Of a stretch of DNA of 64,000 nt, positions 19,467 to 28,300 are shown piece after piece (position 1 is the stretch's first letter; every line of letters begins with the position of its first letter). The position numbers and the translations under genes were made by a program. The notes beneath the pieces were generated by a model. The model made no database searches, was not told the DNA's origin, and saw only the letters and a program-made list of their open reading frames with translations. Origin of the DNA: Alkaliflexus imshenetskii DSM 15055. Its GTDB lineage: Bacteria > Bacteroidota > Bacteroidia > Bacteroidales > Marinilabiliaceae. The DNA is taken from the NCBI RefSeq assembly GCF_000517065.1, contig NZ_KI912105.1, forward strand, positions 2,879,684 through 2,943,683, read 5' to 3'.

Positions 19467-21347
19467 TTATTCGTTTTCTGATTTATCTTTTTTCTCGTAA
19501 ATCACATTTTGCGCAAAGCAGCCTGCTAGAAAATAGCGGAGATAGTCTTTCATGTTAATGTCTGAATTATATCCAAGAACCTCACTAGCAAGTTTTTCAA
19601 ACCGCCCTTTTGAAACGTCTATTTCGTGCTTATACATTGCTATGCTGTTGCTTATTGCGTCTTGTAATTGAGACACCTTGGTCTTTTGTAAAAAAGGTTC
19701 GAGCATTGCATAGCTTTTATTACTTGCTGCACTTTTTGTAAGCAGAAAGTAAACTATTTGCCCTGCACCGAATGCAAATTCAGCGGGGTCTTCCGAAAAT
19801 GATACAGAATCGCCATTAGCTACTGCTTTCATTTTCTCTACTAATTCGGGAATTCGTGATGCCATATTCTCTCTATTTTGATTTTGACTAAAATGCGTAT
19901 ATAGGCTAAACCAAAGGTTTAGTTTCTCTTTAATATGATAACCCCTTGAATGATTGTCATATCGATATTCATCAATACGTATATCTTCAAGTATAGAAAC
20001 GGACATCATTCTATCGAACATAGCGCAAGTAATGCTCTGGTGTCGTGATTTGTAGATGTAATCGTAGATAGACTTCCGATATTGAAGCATGAGGTTACAG
20101 ATTGCATCTGTAAATTGATATTTCGGGTTCGGTTCAATTTCGTCAAAATATTTAACCCAAGTATCCGATGGGCATAACTGTCCGTTAAAAACTGAATTAA
20201 ACACCCTACCCTGTAATTCAAATACATTGCTTATTACGTTTGCAGAAAATCTCCCTCCCAACCAAAAAACCTCTGTAAGTTTAATACTATCAAGCATGTA
20301 TTTAAAATGAGGCACAAAGTCAATATCTATAATCTGACTACCTTTTAAGCCTTTCTGAAAATATATTAAATAGTAATTTTTCAAATCAGCATTGTGTTTT
20401 GAGGTTAGTTGATTTATCAATTTCGGGAATGTCAAAGTCTTATCTTCAATTTGAAAATGAACGATATCTTCGTTCAATTCATCTTGTTGTACAAATATTG
20501 GACATGGGTTAGGTAAAATTTTGTTTTCTGATTTCAACCTAAAAAACTTATAAATGCTCTTTGCCTCATCCCCTGAAACCTTAAAGTTCACCTCAAAACT
20601 TGCAGTCTTATGCCGCATAAAAGGCTTCTTTGTAACATTACCAACAGTAATATCATTGCTAATGCCATGTGTTTCATTCTTTTTTAAAGGATATAAAAAC
20701 ACACCTGACTCTATATATTTATCATAAAACAAATTGTAATCAGACATCTTGGGAGCATCCATGAAAAAATAAAATGAAAACGTATCTTTAATTTTCTGTT
20801 GGATGTTGCCAAATTCAAATTCAAATTCCCATTTGTTATCTTTTTTTTCGAGTTTTCCTTTAGAGTCAAAAAAATCAAACATTTTTCCTTTTGCAAAATA
20901 TTGGAAGTCTTTAAACCATTGCTTCTGCAAAGTATATTCTTCAGCCTCAAAATCAACTACGCTAGCTACCGCTTTAAAATAAGCATTAACAGCATCTGCT
21001 TGTTTTTTTCTTCGGCTTGCGGGTGTTTCAGATTTTGTTTCATCAGGCTTTAATCCTTTACCTGAAATTGATATCGCGAATGGACTGCCTATATCAATAA
21101 AAATCTTTTCATTGGAGTTCATGCTTTTATTTGTAATCATACTAGAACATGAATACAATTCAAGAAACTCATAGTATAATGGCGTCTCTTCTGTTTTGTT
21201 ATTTACTAACAGATATCGATTTGGATTTATTACTAACTCTTCATTTTCATAAGCCAGAAACATATACAGCCCCTCTTTCAACTTAAGGTTCTTGCTGAAT
21301 GTCTCTTCCGGCAATGCCTTTGTAAATTGTACGATTTCTTTTATCAT
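19467..21347 (-). CDS. cas8b: Type I-B Cascade large subunit Cas8b (Csh1/TM1802-like)
   Basis: The large subunit recognises the PAM and helps recruit Cas3. The product is 626 residues from ATG 21347 (MIKEIVQFTKALPEETFSKN); an open frame continues 11 codons upstream but into AT-rich non-coding DNA. Sequence conservation in this family is low. I assign it by length, by position between cas6 and cas7, and by general resemblance to Csh1 proteins (LYMFLAYENEELVINPNRY near the start, CNLMLQYRKSIYDYIYKSRH in the middle, KDYLRYFLAGCFAQN at the end). The 235-bp AT-rich gap between cas6 and this gene is the largest in the effector part and could hold a second promoter, but I see no clear box. Confidence 0.88.
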   Translation of the reverse strand: MIKEIVQFTKALPEETFSKNLKLKEGLYMFLAYENEELVINPNRYLLVNNKTEETPLYYEFLELYSCSSMITNKSMNSNEKIFIDIGSPFAISISGKGLKPDETKSETPASRRKKQADAVNAYFKAVASVVDFEAEEYTLQKQWFKDFQYFAKGKMFDFFDSKGKLEKKDNKWEFEFEFGNIQQKIKDTFSFYFFMDAPKMSDYNLFYDKYIESGVFLYPLKKNETHGISNDITVGNVTKKPFMRHKTASFEVNFKVSGDEAKSIYKFFRLKSENKILPNPCPIFVQQDELNEDIVHFQIEDKTLTFPKLINQLTSKHNADLKNYYLIYFQKGLKGSQIIDIDFVPHFKYMLDSIKLTEVFWLGGRFSANVISNVFELQGRVFNSVFNGQLCPSDTWVKYFDEIEPNPKYQFTDAICNLMLQYRKSIYDYIYKSRHQSITCAMFDRMMSVSILEDIRIDEYRYDNHSRGYHIKEKLNLWFSLYTHFSQNQNRENMASRIPELVEKMKAVANGDSVSFSEDPAEFAFGAGQIVYFLLTKSAASNKSYAMLEPFLQKTKVSQLQDAISNSIAMYKHEIDVSKGRFEKLASEVLGYNSDINMKDYLRYFLAGCFAQNVIYEKKDKSENE

Positions 21348-21582
21348 ATTTGTATGTTTAAAAACTCCTGCTAATAACACTAGACTTTTCAGCTCTTATT
21401 GAATCTTAATATAAAATAGGTTGAATCAATTATTGCACCCCAAACAGGCTATTCACAATTCTCTCAAATCGACTAAATAGTTCAAACTGTAAACTAATAA
21501 AATCAAACGAGTAAATCAATAATTTTAATATAGCACTTAACTTTTGTCCTAACAATGATAGATATATTAACGGCAGGCGTTT

Positions 21583-22350
21583 TCATTCATAAACCTCAAT
21601 CCAACCGAAACCATTTGAACTTTTTTCGCAGATACCAGCACTCCACACCATCTGGTGCACATCAATGGGAGCTGTAAGTTCAAAGTCAAAGAGGCTTCCT
21701 ACAATTCTGGTTTCTTCTGCGGTTCCCGGTTTAATCAAATAACCTGAACGCTTGAAAGGAGCGTATGGCTTAAGCTTTATTAAACCAGGGTCTTGTAGTC
21801 TGGTGCTAACATATTTTTCACGAATGTGTTTTGTGGCAAATGTGGCAAAGTCTGGGTTGTCCGGGTATATAAAGCGGGCGTGCTTTGAGCCCTCTTCCTT
21901 TATGCTAACTACCCATGGAGTTGATAGGGAGTAATTCAATGTTGTTTTAAAATCAGGTGGTGAAGAGGCTTCGATTCCCGTTACCATAAAATCGATTCCA
22001 TTGTTTCTGTCCCCCAAATAGAAACTGTTGGAAGCAAAAAGTCCTTTAATGAAATTTGTTGCTGCTTCGGGTATGTCAAAAGATATTTGCAGATGAATCT
22101 GCTTGCAATTCAATTCAAAAAGTTGTTTCTCCTTAAGCAGCCTGGGCCTTCCAAATTCCAGTCGTGAAAAGCAAAATAGTTTATACAGTTTTGAGTCTCC
22201 AATACCATATCCTTTCTCATGCAGAAATGTAGCAAAAGCTTCATCAGCTGATTTTAATACACGGTATATCCAGGCGCTGATGTAGTATTGATAATTCATG
22301 GGCAGAAGGTTTTGTGATCCGCTGCTTGTGAGGGTAAGTTTAAATCTCAT
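21583..22350 (-). CDS. cas6: CRISPR RNA-processing endoribonuclease Cas6
   Basis: Cas6 cuts the array transcript within each repeat to leave the 8-nt handle (here AUUGAAAU). The 255-residue protein has the double-RAMP layout: first strand MRFKLTLTSSGSQNLLP, a likely catalytic His44 in FATFLHEKGYG, and the C-terminal glycine-rich loop WSAGICEKSSNGFGWIEVYE in place of the usual GxGxxxxxGFG. It is the first gene of the cas operon, so its upstream region (22351-22827) should contain the operon promoter. Confidence 0.93.
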   Translation of the reverse strand: MRFKLTLTSSGSQNLLPMNYQYYISAWIYRVLKSADEAFATFLHEKGYGIGDSKLYKLFCFSRLEFGRPRLLKEKQLFELNCKQIHLQISFDIPEAATNFIKGLFASNSFYLGDRNNGIDFMVTGIEASSPPDFKTTLNYSLSTPWVVSIKEEGSKHARFIYPDNPDFATFATKHIREKYVSTRLQDPGLIKLKPYAPFKRSGYLIKPGTAEETRIVGSLFDFELTAPIDVHQMVWSAGICEKSSNGFGWIEVYE

Positions 22351-22827
22351 AATCTTCGGTTTGAAAATTGTAATTATTCAATTTGTTAACTCAGTAACTG
22401 TTATAAAAATTATGTCACTCTTTAGGCAAAGAATTCAGTAAAGATTATTTTTCGGTATGCACTGCGCGGCAGATAATTAGGTGCTTTCCAATTCTTAATT
22501 ATCTCTGAAATAGAGATTAACAGCATCTCACAATTCAATCGATATCCTGGTTCTGCAAGACTATTTATATTTTATAGCCATGCACAATTTTCAGGAGGTA
22601 AAAATGTTTCTCTCTCTCAAACATCGTTAAATATAGTGAAAACCGGCAAGATTTACGTCCGTGTTCGCACACGGTAACGCATCAATCATTATATTTACCT
22701 CATCTGTGGGGCACAATTATTCTATCATGAGAGTGTCTACGGTAATGTTGGAATATGTAAAGCGGTGTGTTACCAACAGTTTTGCGGTTTCAAGTTGTTG
22801 CTTGTCAATTAAATCAAATTACATAAA
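22351..22827. promoter_or_regulatory. Divergent intergenic region between cas6 and pfkA
   Basis: This 477-bp non-coding stretch must hold the cas operon promoter (minus strand) and the pfkA promoter (plus strand). I find no perfect TAnnTTTG box in either direction. It does contain an unusual AGGAGG followed by an 8-codon ORF (22604-22630, MFLSLKHR) and a hairpin CCGTGT-TCGC-ACACGG (22659-22674) about 155 bp before pfkA. Confidence 0.6.
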
Positions 22828-23808
22828 ATGAGAGAGATGAAGAAGATAGGTGTACTTACCTCCGGAGGTGATGCACCCGGGATGAATGCTGCAATCCGGG
22901 CGGTGGTACGTAAGGCTGTTCATGAGAACATTGAGGTAGTCGGTATTTTAAAAGGTTACAATGGCATGGTGAATGGGGATTTTATTCCAATGGAAGCGGC
23001 TTCGGTAAGTGGAATCTTGAAAGAGGGGGGAACCATTTTAAAGTCGGCACGCAGCGATGTGTTTCGAACCCCTGAAGGGCGCGCTACGGCTTACGAAAAC
23101 TTAAAGCGCGAGGGTATCGATGGTCTGGTGGTGATAGGTGGTGATGGCACGTTCACAGGCGCATCCATCTTTGGTCATGAGTATGACTTTCCGGTAATTG
23201 GTATTCCCGGTACCATCGACAATGACTTGTTTGGCACCGACCTTACCATTGGTTACGACACAGCGCTAAATACTGTGGCCGAAGCCGTAGATAAAATACG
23301 CGATACGGCCACATCTCACAGTCGCCTCTTTTTTATTGAAGTGATGGGCCGCGATGCCGGTTTTATTGCACTCAATGCAGGTGTGGCGTGTGGTGCTGAG
23401 GTGGTTTTACTGCCCGAAAAAAGAACCAGTTTCGATGAGTTAAAGGAGTTCTTGCAGAAGAAGTACAGCTATTCCAAGTCGAGTAGCATTGTGCTGGTAG
23501 CCGAGGGCGAAAAACTTGGAAAGACCATCGACATAGCCGACCGCATTGGAAAGGAGCATCCCGAGTATGATGTGCGCGTTACCATATTGGGGCATTTGCA
23601 GCGTGGTGGTTCGCCAACCGTTACCGACAGGGTTCTGGCCAGCGAGTTGGGTGTGGCGGCAGTGGATGCGCTACTCACCAACAAAAGGGATGTGATGGTG
23701 GGCATTGTGAATGGAGAGATAGTACACGTGCCACTTTCTCAGGCAATTAAAGATGAAAAGCCTATTAATAGCAGGCTGCTTAATCTTATTAATGTGATAT
23801 CCGGTTAA
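22828..23808 (+). CDS. pfkA: ATP-dependent 6-phosphofructokinase
   Basis: The enzyme phosphorylates fructose 6-phosphate to fructose 1,6-bisphosphate, the committed step of glycolysis, in the cytoplasm. The 326-residue product has TSGGDAPGMNAAIR at the N-terminus, GGDGTFTGA (104-112), PGTIDNDLFGTD with catalytic Asp131, and MGRDAGFIAL. GGDG rather than GGDD, and PGTIDND rather than PKTIDND, mark it as ATP- rather than pyrophosphate-dependent. The start is ATG 22828 (MREMKKIGVL); ATG 22837 would give the more usual MKKIGVL beginning and is preceded by GAGAG, so it is a real alternative. Transcribed alone, divergent from cas6 and convergent with the tmRNA gene. Confidence 0.97.
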   Translation: MREMKKIGVLTSGGDAPGMNAAIRAVVRKAVHENIEVVGILKGYNGMVNGDFIPMEAASVSGILKEGGTILKSARSDVFRTPEGRATAYENLKREGIDGLVVIGGDGTFTGASIFGHEYDFPVIGIPGTIDNDLFGTDLTIGYDTALNTVAEAVDKIRDTATSHSRLFFIEVMGRDAGFIALNAGVACGAEVVLLPEKRTSFDELKEFLQKKYSYSKSSSIVLVAEGEKLGKTIDIADRIGKEHPEYDVRVTILGHLQRGGSPTVTDRVLASELGVAAVDALLTNKRDVMVGIVNGEIVHVPLSQAIKDEKPINSRLLNLINVISG

Positions 23809-23831
23809 TGCACTTCAAATTATATAAATAC

Positions 23832-23861
23832 GAATCCCGCAAGAATTTTCTCGCGGGATTC
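23832..23861. terminator. Terminator between convergent pfkA and tmRNA genes
   Basis: Arms GAATCCCGC (23832-23840) and GCGGGATTC (23853-23861) pair perfectly over 9 bp with a 12-nt loop. T-rich sequence follows on the plus strand and ATTTATATAA on the minus strand, so it can serve both genes. Confidence 0.8.
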
Positions 23862-23869
23862 ATATTTTG

Positions 23870-24264
23870 TGGAGCTGCGGGGAATCGAACCCCGGTCCAA
23901 ACAAGTAAGCCATATGCTTTCTACATGCTTATTCTGTCATTGGTTTTCGTGAGCCGTTTGGGAACAGACACCCGGACGTCTCCTTAGCCTCTTTGTTTTC
24001 GCCAACAGAGCGAGGCAGCTGTTGACTATTCCCGATTTACCTACACCTCCGGTTCGGGCCGCTTCAGGAAATGGCACCCGGGAGATGTCTCGTCCAAGCT
24101 CCTGGAGCAAGGATTACGCTAATCTACTATACTTCGATTAAGCTGCGAGAGCGTAATTAGTTTCGCCAGTTATAAAGTCAGAATCCGGGATTATCGAGCC
24201 GTGATTCCATCGCTCGGCATGCTTACATACCACTTTACCTTGCTGTCAAATCCAGGTCAGCCCC
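23870..24264 (-). ncRNA. ssrA: Transfer-messenger RNA (tmRNA)
   Basis: tmRNA with SmpB rescues ribosomes stalled on broken mRNAs and tags the product for proteolysis. The 5' end GGGGCUGACCUGGAUUUGACAG (starting at 24264) is the conserved tmRNA start. The 3' end carries the T-arm GGTTCGATTCCCC and the acceptor strand CAGCUCC, which pairs with GGGGCUG with one G-U. CCA is apparently not encoded. The tag ORF at 24167-24138 reads GGC GAA ACT AAT TAC GCT CTC GCA GCT TAA, giving GETNYALAA, close to the usual Bacteroidota tag GENNYALAA. Confidence 0.96.
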
Positions 24265-24286
24265 GATAAAGGGTTGTGTAACTCTG

Positions 24287-24294
24287 CAAAGATA
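24287..24294 (-). promoter_or_regulatory. Probable -7 box of the tmRNA promoter
   Basis: TATCTTTG on the minus strand matches the Bacteroidota consensus TAnnTTTG and lies 23 bp before the mature tmRNA 5' end, leaving room for a short leader removed by RNase P. No good TTG was found at -33, so the call rests on one box and its position. Confidence 0.5.
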
Positions 24295-24312
24295 GTGCAT
24301 TTTTAGAGACTA

Positions 24313-24658
24313 CTTATAATTATTACTGTTTTTTGAAAATGATAAAATCTCATGAGTAGCTCATGGATGTTAAATGCAGAGATTAAAATTCAATGCAATT
24401 GAATAATCTCACAGCTAAGCGTAGTTTTTAACTACGCTTGAGTTAACACGTTACTTGTCATTGTATTGCTATGGTTTTTCTATTAAGCGAAGCTAGTAGA
24501 TTATTTTCAAAAAATTGCCGTTTTTTAAAGCATAGTTAATTTTTTTGCCTGACTTGAGGTTATTCAGCTTCGTTTTCCGGCGTTAGCAGTTATAAATGGG
24601 AATGAAAGCACGAATTGCCGCTTGGCTTACCAAGAAACTCGCCTTAACGGGAACGGTG
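24313..24658. repeat. Dispersed repeat, long copy
   Basis: Positions 24313-24408 match 32730-32826 with only three differences (two A/G changes and one T indel). A second block, 24635-24658 (AACTCGCCTTAACGGGAACG), matches 32859-32882 with one change. The two blocks are 226 bp apart here and 32 bp apart in the other copy. The extra DNA here includes a perfect 10-bp hairpin AAGCGTAGTT/AACTACGCTT (24417-24439). No transposase is present. It looks like a small non-autonomous element or remnant with variable middle. Confidence 0.85.
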
Positions 24659-24660
24659 AA

Positions 24661-24853
24661 CCCCCGCTCGGCGAAGTCTGTGACTTCGTCGTCTAAACCC
24701 TTGTAGTCTCCTGACTACATCTAATTGAAATCTCGGTTGGTTACACAAAATCGATGATGAACCAGCTCCATGGCAGTTACAAACTGCCGAATAGCATTCG
24801 ACGTAGTCTGCCAAAGCATAGTCTCTAACACACAATACTACGCCGAGCGGGGG
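24661..24853. mobile_element. Hairpin-rich element bounded by 13-bp perfect inverted repeats
   Basis: CCCCCGCTCGGCG (24661-24673) and CGCCGAGCGGGGG (24841-24853) are perfect inverted repeats around 167 bp. Inside are three perfect 7-bp stem-loops: 24672-24688 (CGAAGTC/GACTTCG), 24702-24719 (TGTAGTC/GACTACA) and 24772-24788 (GGCAGTT/AACTGCC), each with a 3-4 nt loop. It directly follows the second conserved block of the dispersed repeat. The architecture resembles REP-type or other miniature elements mobilised by Y1 transposases elsewhere in the genome; no transposase is encoded here. The 63-codon ORF inside is not considered real. Confidence 0.65.
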
Positions 24854-24931
24854 ATGACAAGCATATTATTACAGAACTAATAAGCACATTTATTTTTCAA
24901 AGAGATACGCAAAAGCGGCTAGCACAAAAAT

Positions 24932-24957
24932 AAAAAGCTCGGCAATAAACCGAGCTT
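24932..24957 (-). terminator. Rho-independent terminator of the RHS-barstar operon
   Basis: On the minus strand AAGCTCGG-TTTATTG-CCGAGCTT forms a perfect 8-bp stem followed directly by TTTATTTTTG. It lies about 50 bp past the barstar stop codon. Confidence 0.85.
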
Positions 24958-25005
24958 ATATTTAAGTGTAAATATGCTACTCAAAGATATAGGACAATAA
25001 GGCTA

Positions 25006-25377
25006 TTATTTATTACACAATAGCTCCTTTACTTTTATTTCATCTTTTATTTCAAAGATTACTTCAAATATTTTATTCTTGTTAGGCTCCCATGTTGCAA
25101 TTGCATCTACTAAGATATTTAGATATATTACGAGGGATTTATTATCTATTTTAGGTAAATCCTTATGTAATAAACTAATTTTTGATTTACTTATCCAACT
25201 TAAATCACAAAGGCAATCATATAATGCGTCCCAATTATTGCCAAAATAGTCCGGGAACAAAAGTTTTTCCTTTAGTTCATTAAGTAAATCTTCTTTCTGT
25301 TCATTAATACCTGTGATAATTGCTACAAATGCATCAGTATTTATATCACTTTTTACATTATTTACAAATCGTAACAT
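25006..25377 (-). CDS. Barstar-family ribonuclease inhibitor (immunity protein)
   Basis: Barstar proteins bind and block barnase/RNase Sa-type guanyl RNases. The 123-residue product has the barstar signature FPDYFGNNWDALYDCLCDLSW (residues ~41-61) with its conserved Gly-Asn-Asn-Trp-Asp-Ala and a downstream acidic C-terminal half; barstar itself is about 90 residues, so this one is slightly extended. It starts 7 bp after the stop of the RHS gene, whose C-terminus is an RNase Sa-like domain, so it is the cognate immunity protein that protects the producer. A terminator follows. There is no signal peptide, as expected for a cytoplasmic inhibitor. Confidence 0.92.
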   Translation of the reverse strand: MLRFVNNVKSDINTDAFVAIITGINEQKEDLLNELKEKLLFPDYFGNNWDALYDCLCDLSWISKSKISLLHKDLPKIDNKSLVIYLNILVDAIATWEPNKNKIFEVIFEIKDEIKVKELLCNK

Positions 25378-25384
25378 ATTCTAC

Positions 25385-28300
25385 TTATTGGTCTATTTGA
25401 ATAAATGTTTTATAATGGTCAGGTGTATAATAAATCTCTCCATTAAATCCTATTATAATTCTTTGCGGGCCTGGCCCATTAACTCCAGGTGTTGGATGTA
25501 CATATTCTTTATAGTACCCCTCTGGTTGATTAGGTAAGAAACCTTCTCTATTTTGGAATGTAGAACCATCATTTCGATGTGGATAACTCTCTCCATTATT
25601 AATTCTGTCCATTGTTTTATTTAGACCTAAAGACTCGATGCTATTCTTAGGCGTTAAAGATTTCCCAGTCCATGGATTTATGTTATTTTGTTTAGCATAT
25701 CGATAACCTCCAAAAGCTCCTGTCCCTGCACCGATAAAAGCTCCCATTTTCATGCCGTTCAACCCAGCTTTGTTGGCAGATTTCAGGTCTCCTCCCATTA
25801 TAAGGTTTCCGGTAAACCCACCAGCATATCCTCCGGCCATGCCTCCAATGGCACCTGTTACCATTCCTTTAATAATGGGACTTGTAACATTTGTCCCATT
25901 TATAATAAGGCCGCCTAAACCTTGTCCAGCCCATTGACCAGCAGCACCACCAACGAGGCCAGAGAATGCCCCCACTAAAGCGCCTTGTATTATCTGGCTT
26001 CCGTTTCCTCCTCCAAGCGCAGTATTGGAAGCTCCTAATATTGCTCCCCCTGCTGCCCATCCTGCAGGACCATATAATGCTAAAGTGCCAGCGGCAGCAC
26101 CTGCCCCAAAATATCCTAGACCTTTGGCATCAAATCTGCAACCATTCATTGCCCAGTTTATGGTGCCTCCTATAGCTGCGGCAATTAAATCATCAATTCC
26201 AAACCATTCACCGTTCTTATCGGTATATTTCAGTGGATTGTTTATACAATACGAATATCTATTATAGCTCTGGCTATTGTCCGGACTCTGCACATAATTA
26301 TCAGGACTGAGAAAGCGGCTAATGGCAGGGTCATACAACCGGCCGTTCATATTAATGAGTCCAAACCAAGGCAAATGCTCATGTCCGGTAAAGCCACGGC
26401 CTAAAAATAGTTCAGGTTCATTCCCGGAGGTAAAGGTTACATGATTGTTCGGGTTGCGCAAGCGCCCCCAAGCATCATAACTCAACTCCTGAGTCAAAGA
26501 GCCGTTGCTGTTGACCAAATGGGTGATGCTACCCAAATAATCTCTACAAATGAAAAATAGTTGCCAATTTCCGCTTCCCTGTTTTACATACACGGCAGGG
26601 GCTGAGTAAGCATCGCCACCAAGGTAAAGCTTTTCTTTAGTTCCTGCAACACCTTGGTCTTTTTCGTAAGAACCGCCTAAATAATAACGCGTAAGTTTTA
26701 AAGAGCCATTTTCTTTCAAAGACATTTTTACCCGTTGCCCATCACAGTTGTATGTAAAATCAGCGGTGTAGTCATTTTCTGAAATAGAAGAAGGTTGTTT
26801 AAAGGAGTTGTAATTCACTTTTTGTAGTCGCAAAGGTACCGAGCCATTAGTAATATGGGCTGCTGAGATAGCATAGGGCTTTGAGATGTTGTTATAGTTG
26901 AAGGTTCCAATGTCCGATTTACTGGTAAGATTGCCGATGCCATCATATTCTGCCATGTGATTACCAAAAGTAATTAGCCTATTAAGATTATCATACCCGA
27001 AATTTTCAGTTATGTTCCTACTACCGTCTTTTCTACTTATTAGATTACCAGTTACAGTATCAAAGAGATATGTAGAGTTCTGTAGTTGTCCTTGGGAGTT
27101 CGAGGTTGTTCTACCTGTTGGCATGCCAAAGTTATTGTAGCTATATCCTCTGGTAAGTGGACCTGTTGTAATTGCTGTAGGTTGCCCAATTGCATTTTGT
27201 GCAGAAAGTTTGAAAATTGAGGTTGTGCCATTCAGCCGAATTTCCGAAAGTGTACCGTTGGTATAGACATATGTCTCTGTAGCAATAGTGCCAGTTGGAG
27301 TTAAATAACTTAGTGACTCAATACTTCCATCAGCACGATAGTTATAATCTTTTTGCAGCCATATTCCATCAGCTCCTATTTCTTTATTCGTCTTCACCCT
27401 ATTGAAAGTGTCATAGGAAAAGGTTGTTGATGTCCCATTACTACTAGTAATTGCTGCAATTAAACCATAAGCGTTGTAATCATAGTTAGTGGAGAATTCA
27501 GGAGTTGTTTTTGAGGTGATTCTTCCGAACTTATCAAATACCATTGTGGTAACCCGGCCTTCCGCGTCTACCTGTCTGTTTAAATTCCCTGAATTGTCGT
27601 ATCCATAAGTAATGGTTCCAGCAGAAGGATCTACCATACTAATTTGTCTTCCAAATGAATCGTAAGTGAAAGTAGTTCGTATGCCACCCGGAGCTTCAAT
27701 TGTAGAGGGTTGTCCGTCAGCGCGAAGCAAAAAAGTAACAGTTCCTCCAGGGTCTTTTGATGAAACCATCCCACCCAGTGCATCATAAGTTCGCACCGTG
27801 GTTATTCCGTCAGATGTGATGGTAGTTGTTAATCCGTTGTATGAATAAGTAGTAGATTTACCTGAAGGTTGAGTTACAGATAATATTTGGTCATATACAT
27901 TATAAGTATAGGTAGTCCATAATGAGCCTGCACTTCCGGTAAAAGGTTGAGATGCTTTATGTAATCGGCCATAGGTGTCGTAAAGATTATCTATCTGCGT
28001 CCAAAAACCGTCAAACCGTTGTTGTGCACTTCTTTTTTCACGCCCTAAAGCATCATACCATATCTTTTGTGTAGGCTGACCAGCATCGGTTTGTGTTACA
28101 CAGTAAAGACTGTTATTGCCAGTTTCGCTCCAAGCGAAGAGAGTCGTACTTGTTTGCCCCGCAGGATTTATAGAGGAGAGCAACCGACCAAATTCATCAT
28201 ATGTATAGGATGTTTTTTGTCCTTTGTAATTTAGGCTGTAATCAGCCATTCCACTGGAAGTATAATGAGTTTCTCTAGAGAAGCCCATGGGATTGGTGCT

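Noticed and set aside
24644..24835. 63-codon minus-strand ORF
   Set aside because: It lies wholly within the hairpin-rich inverted-repeat element, has low-complexity Arg/Cys-rich composition and no start signal.
24313..24853. Complete insertion sequence
   Set aside because: No transposase gene or remnant is present; the region is short and only partly repeated elsewhere.
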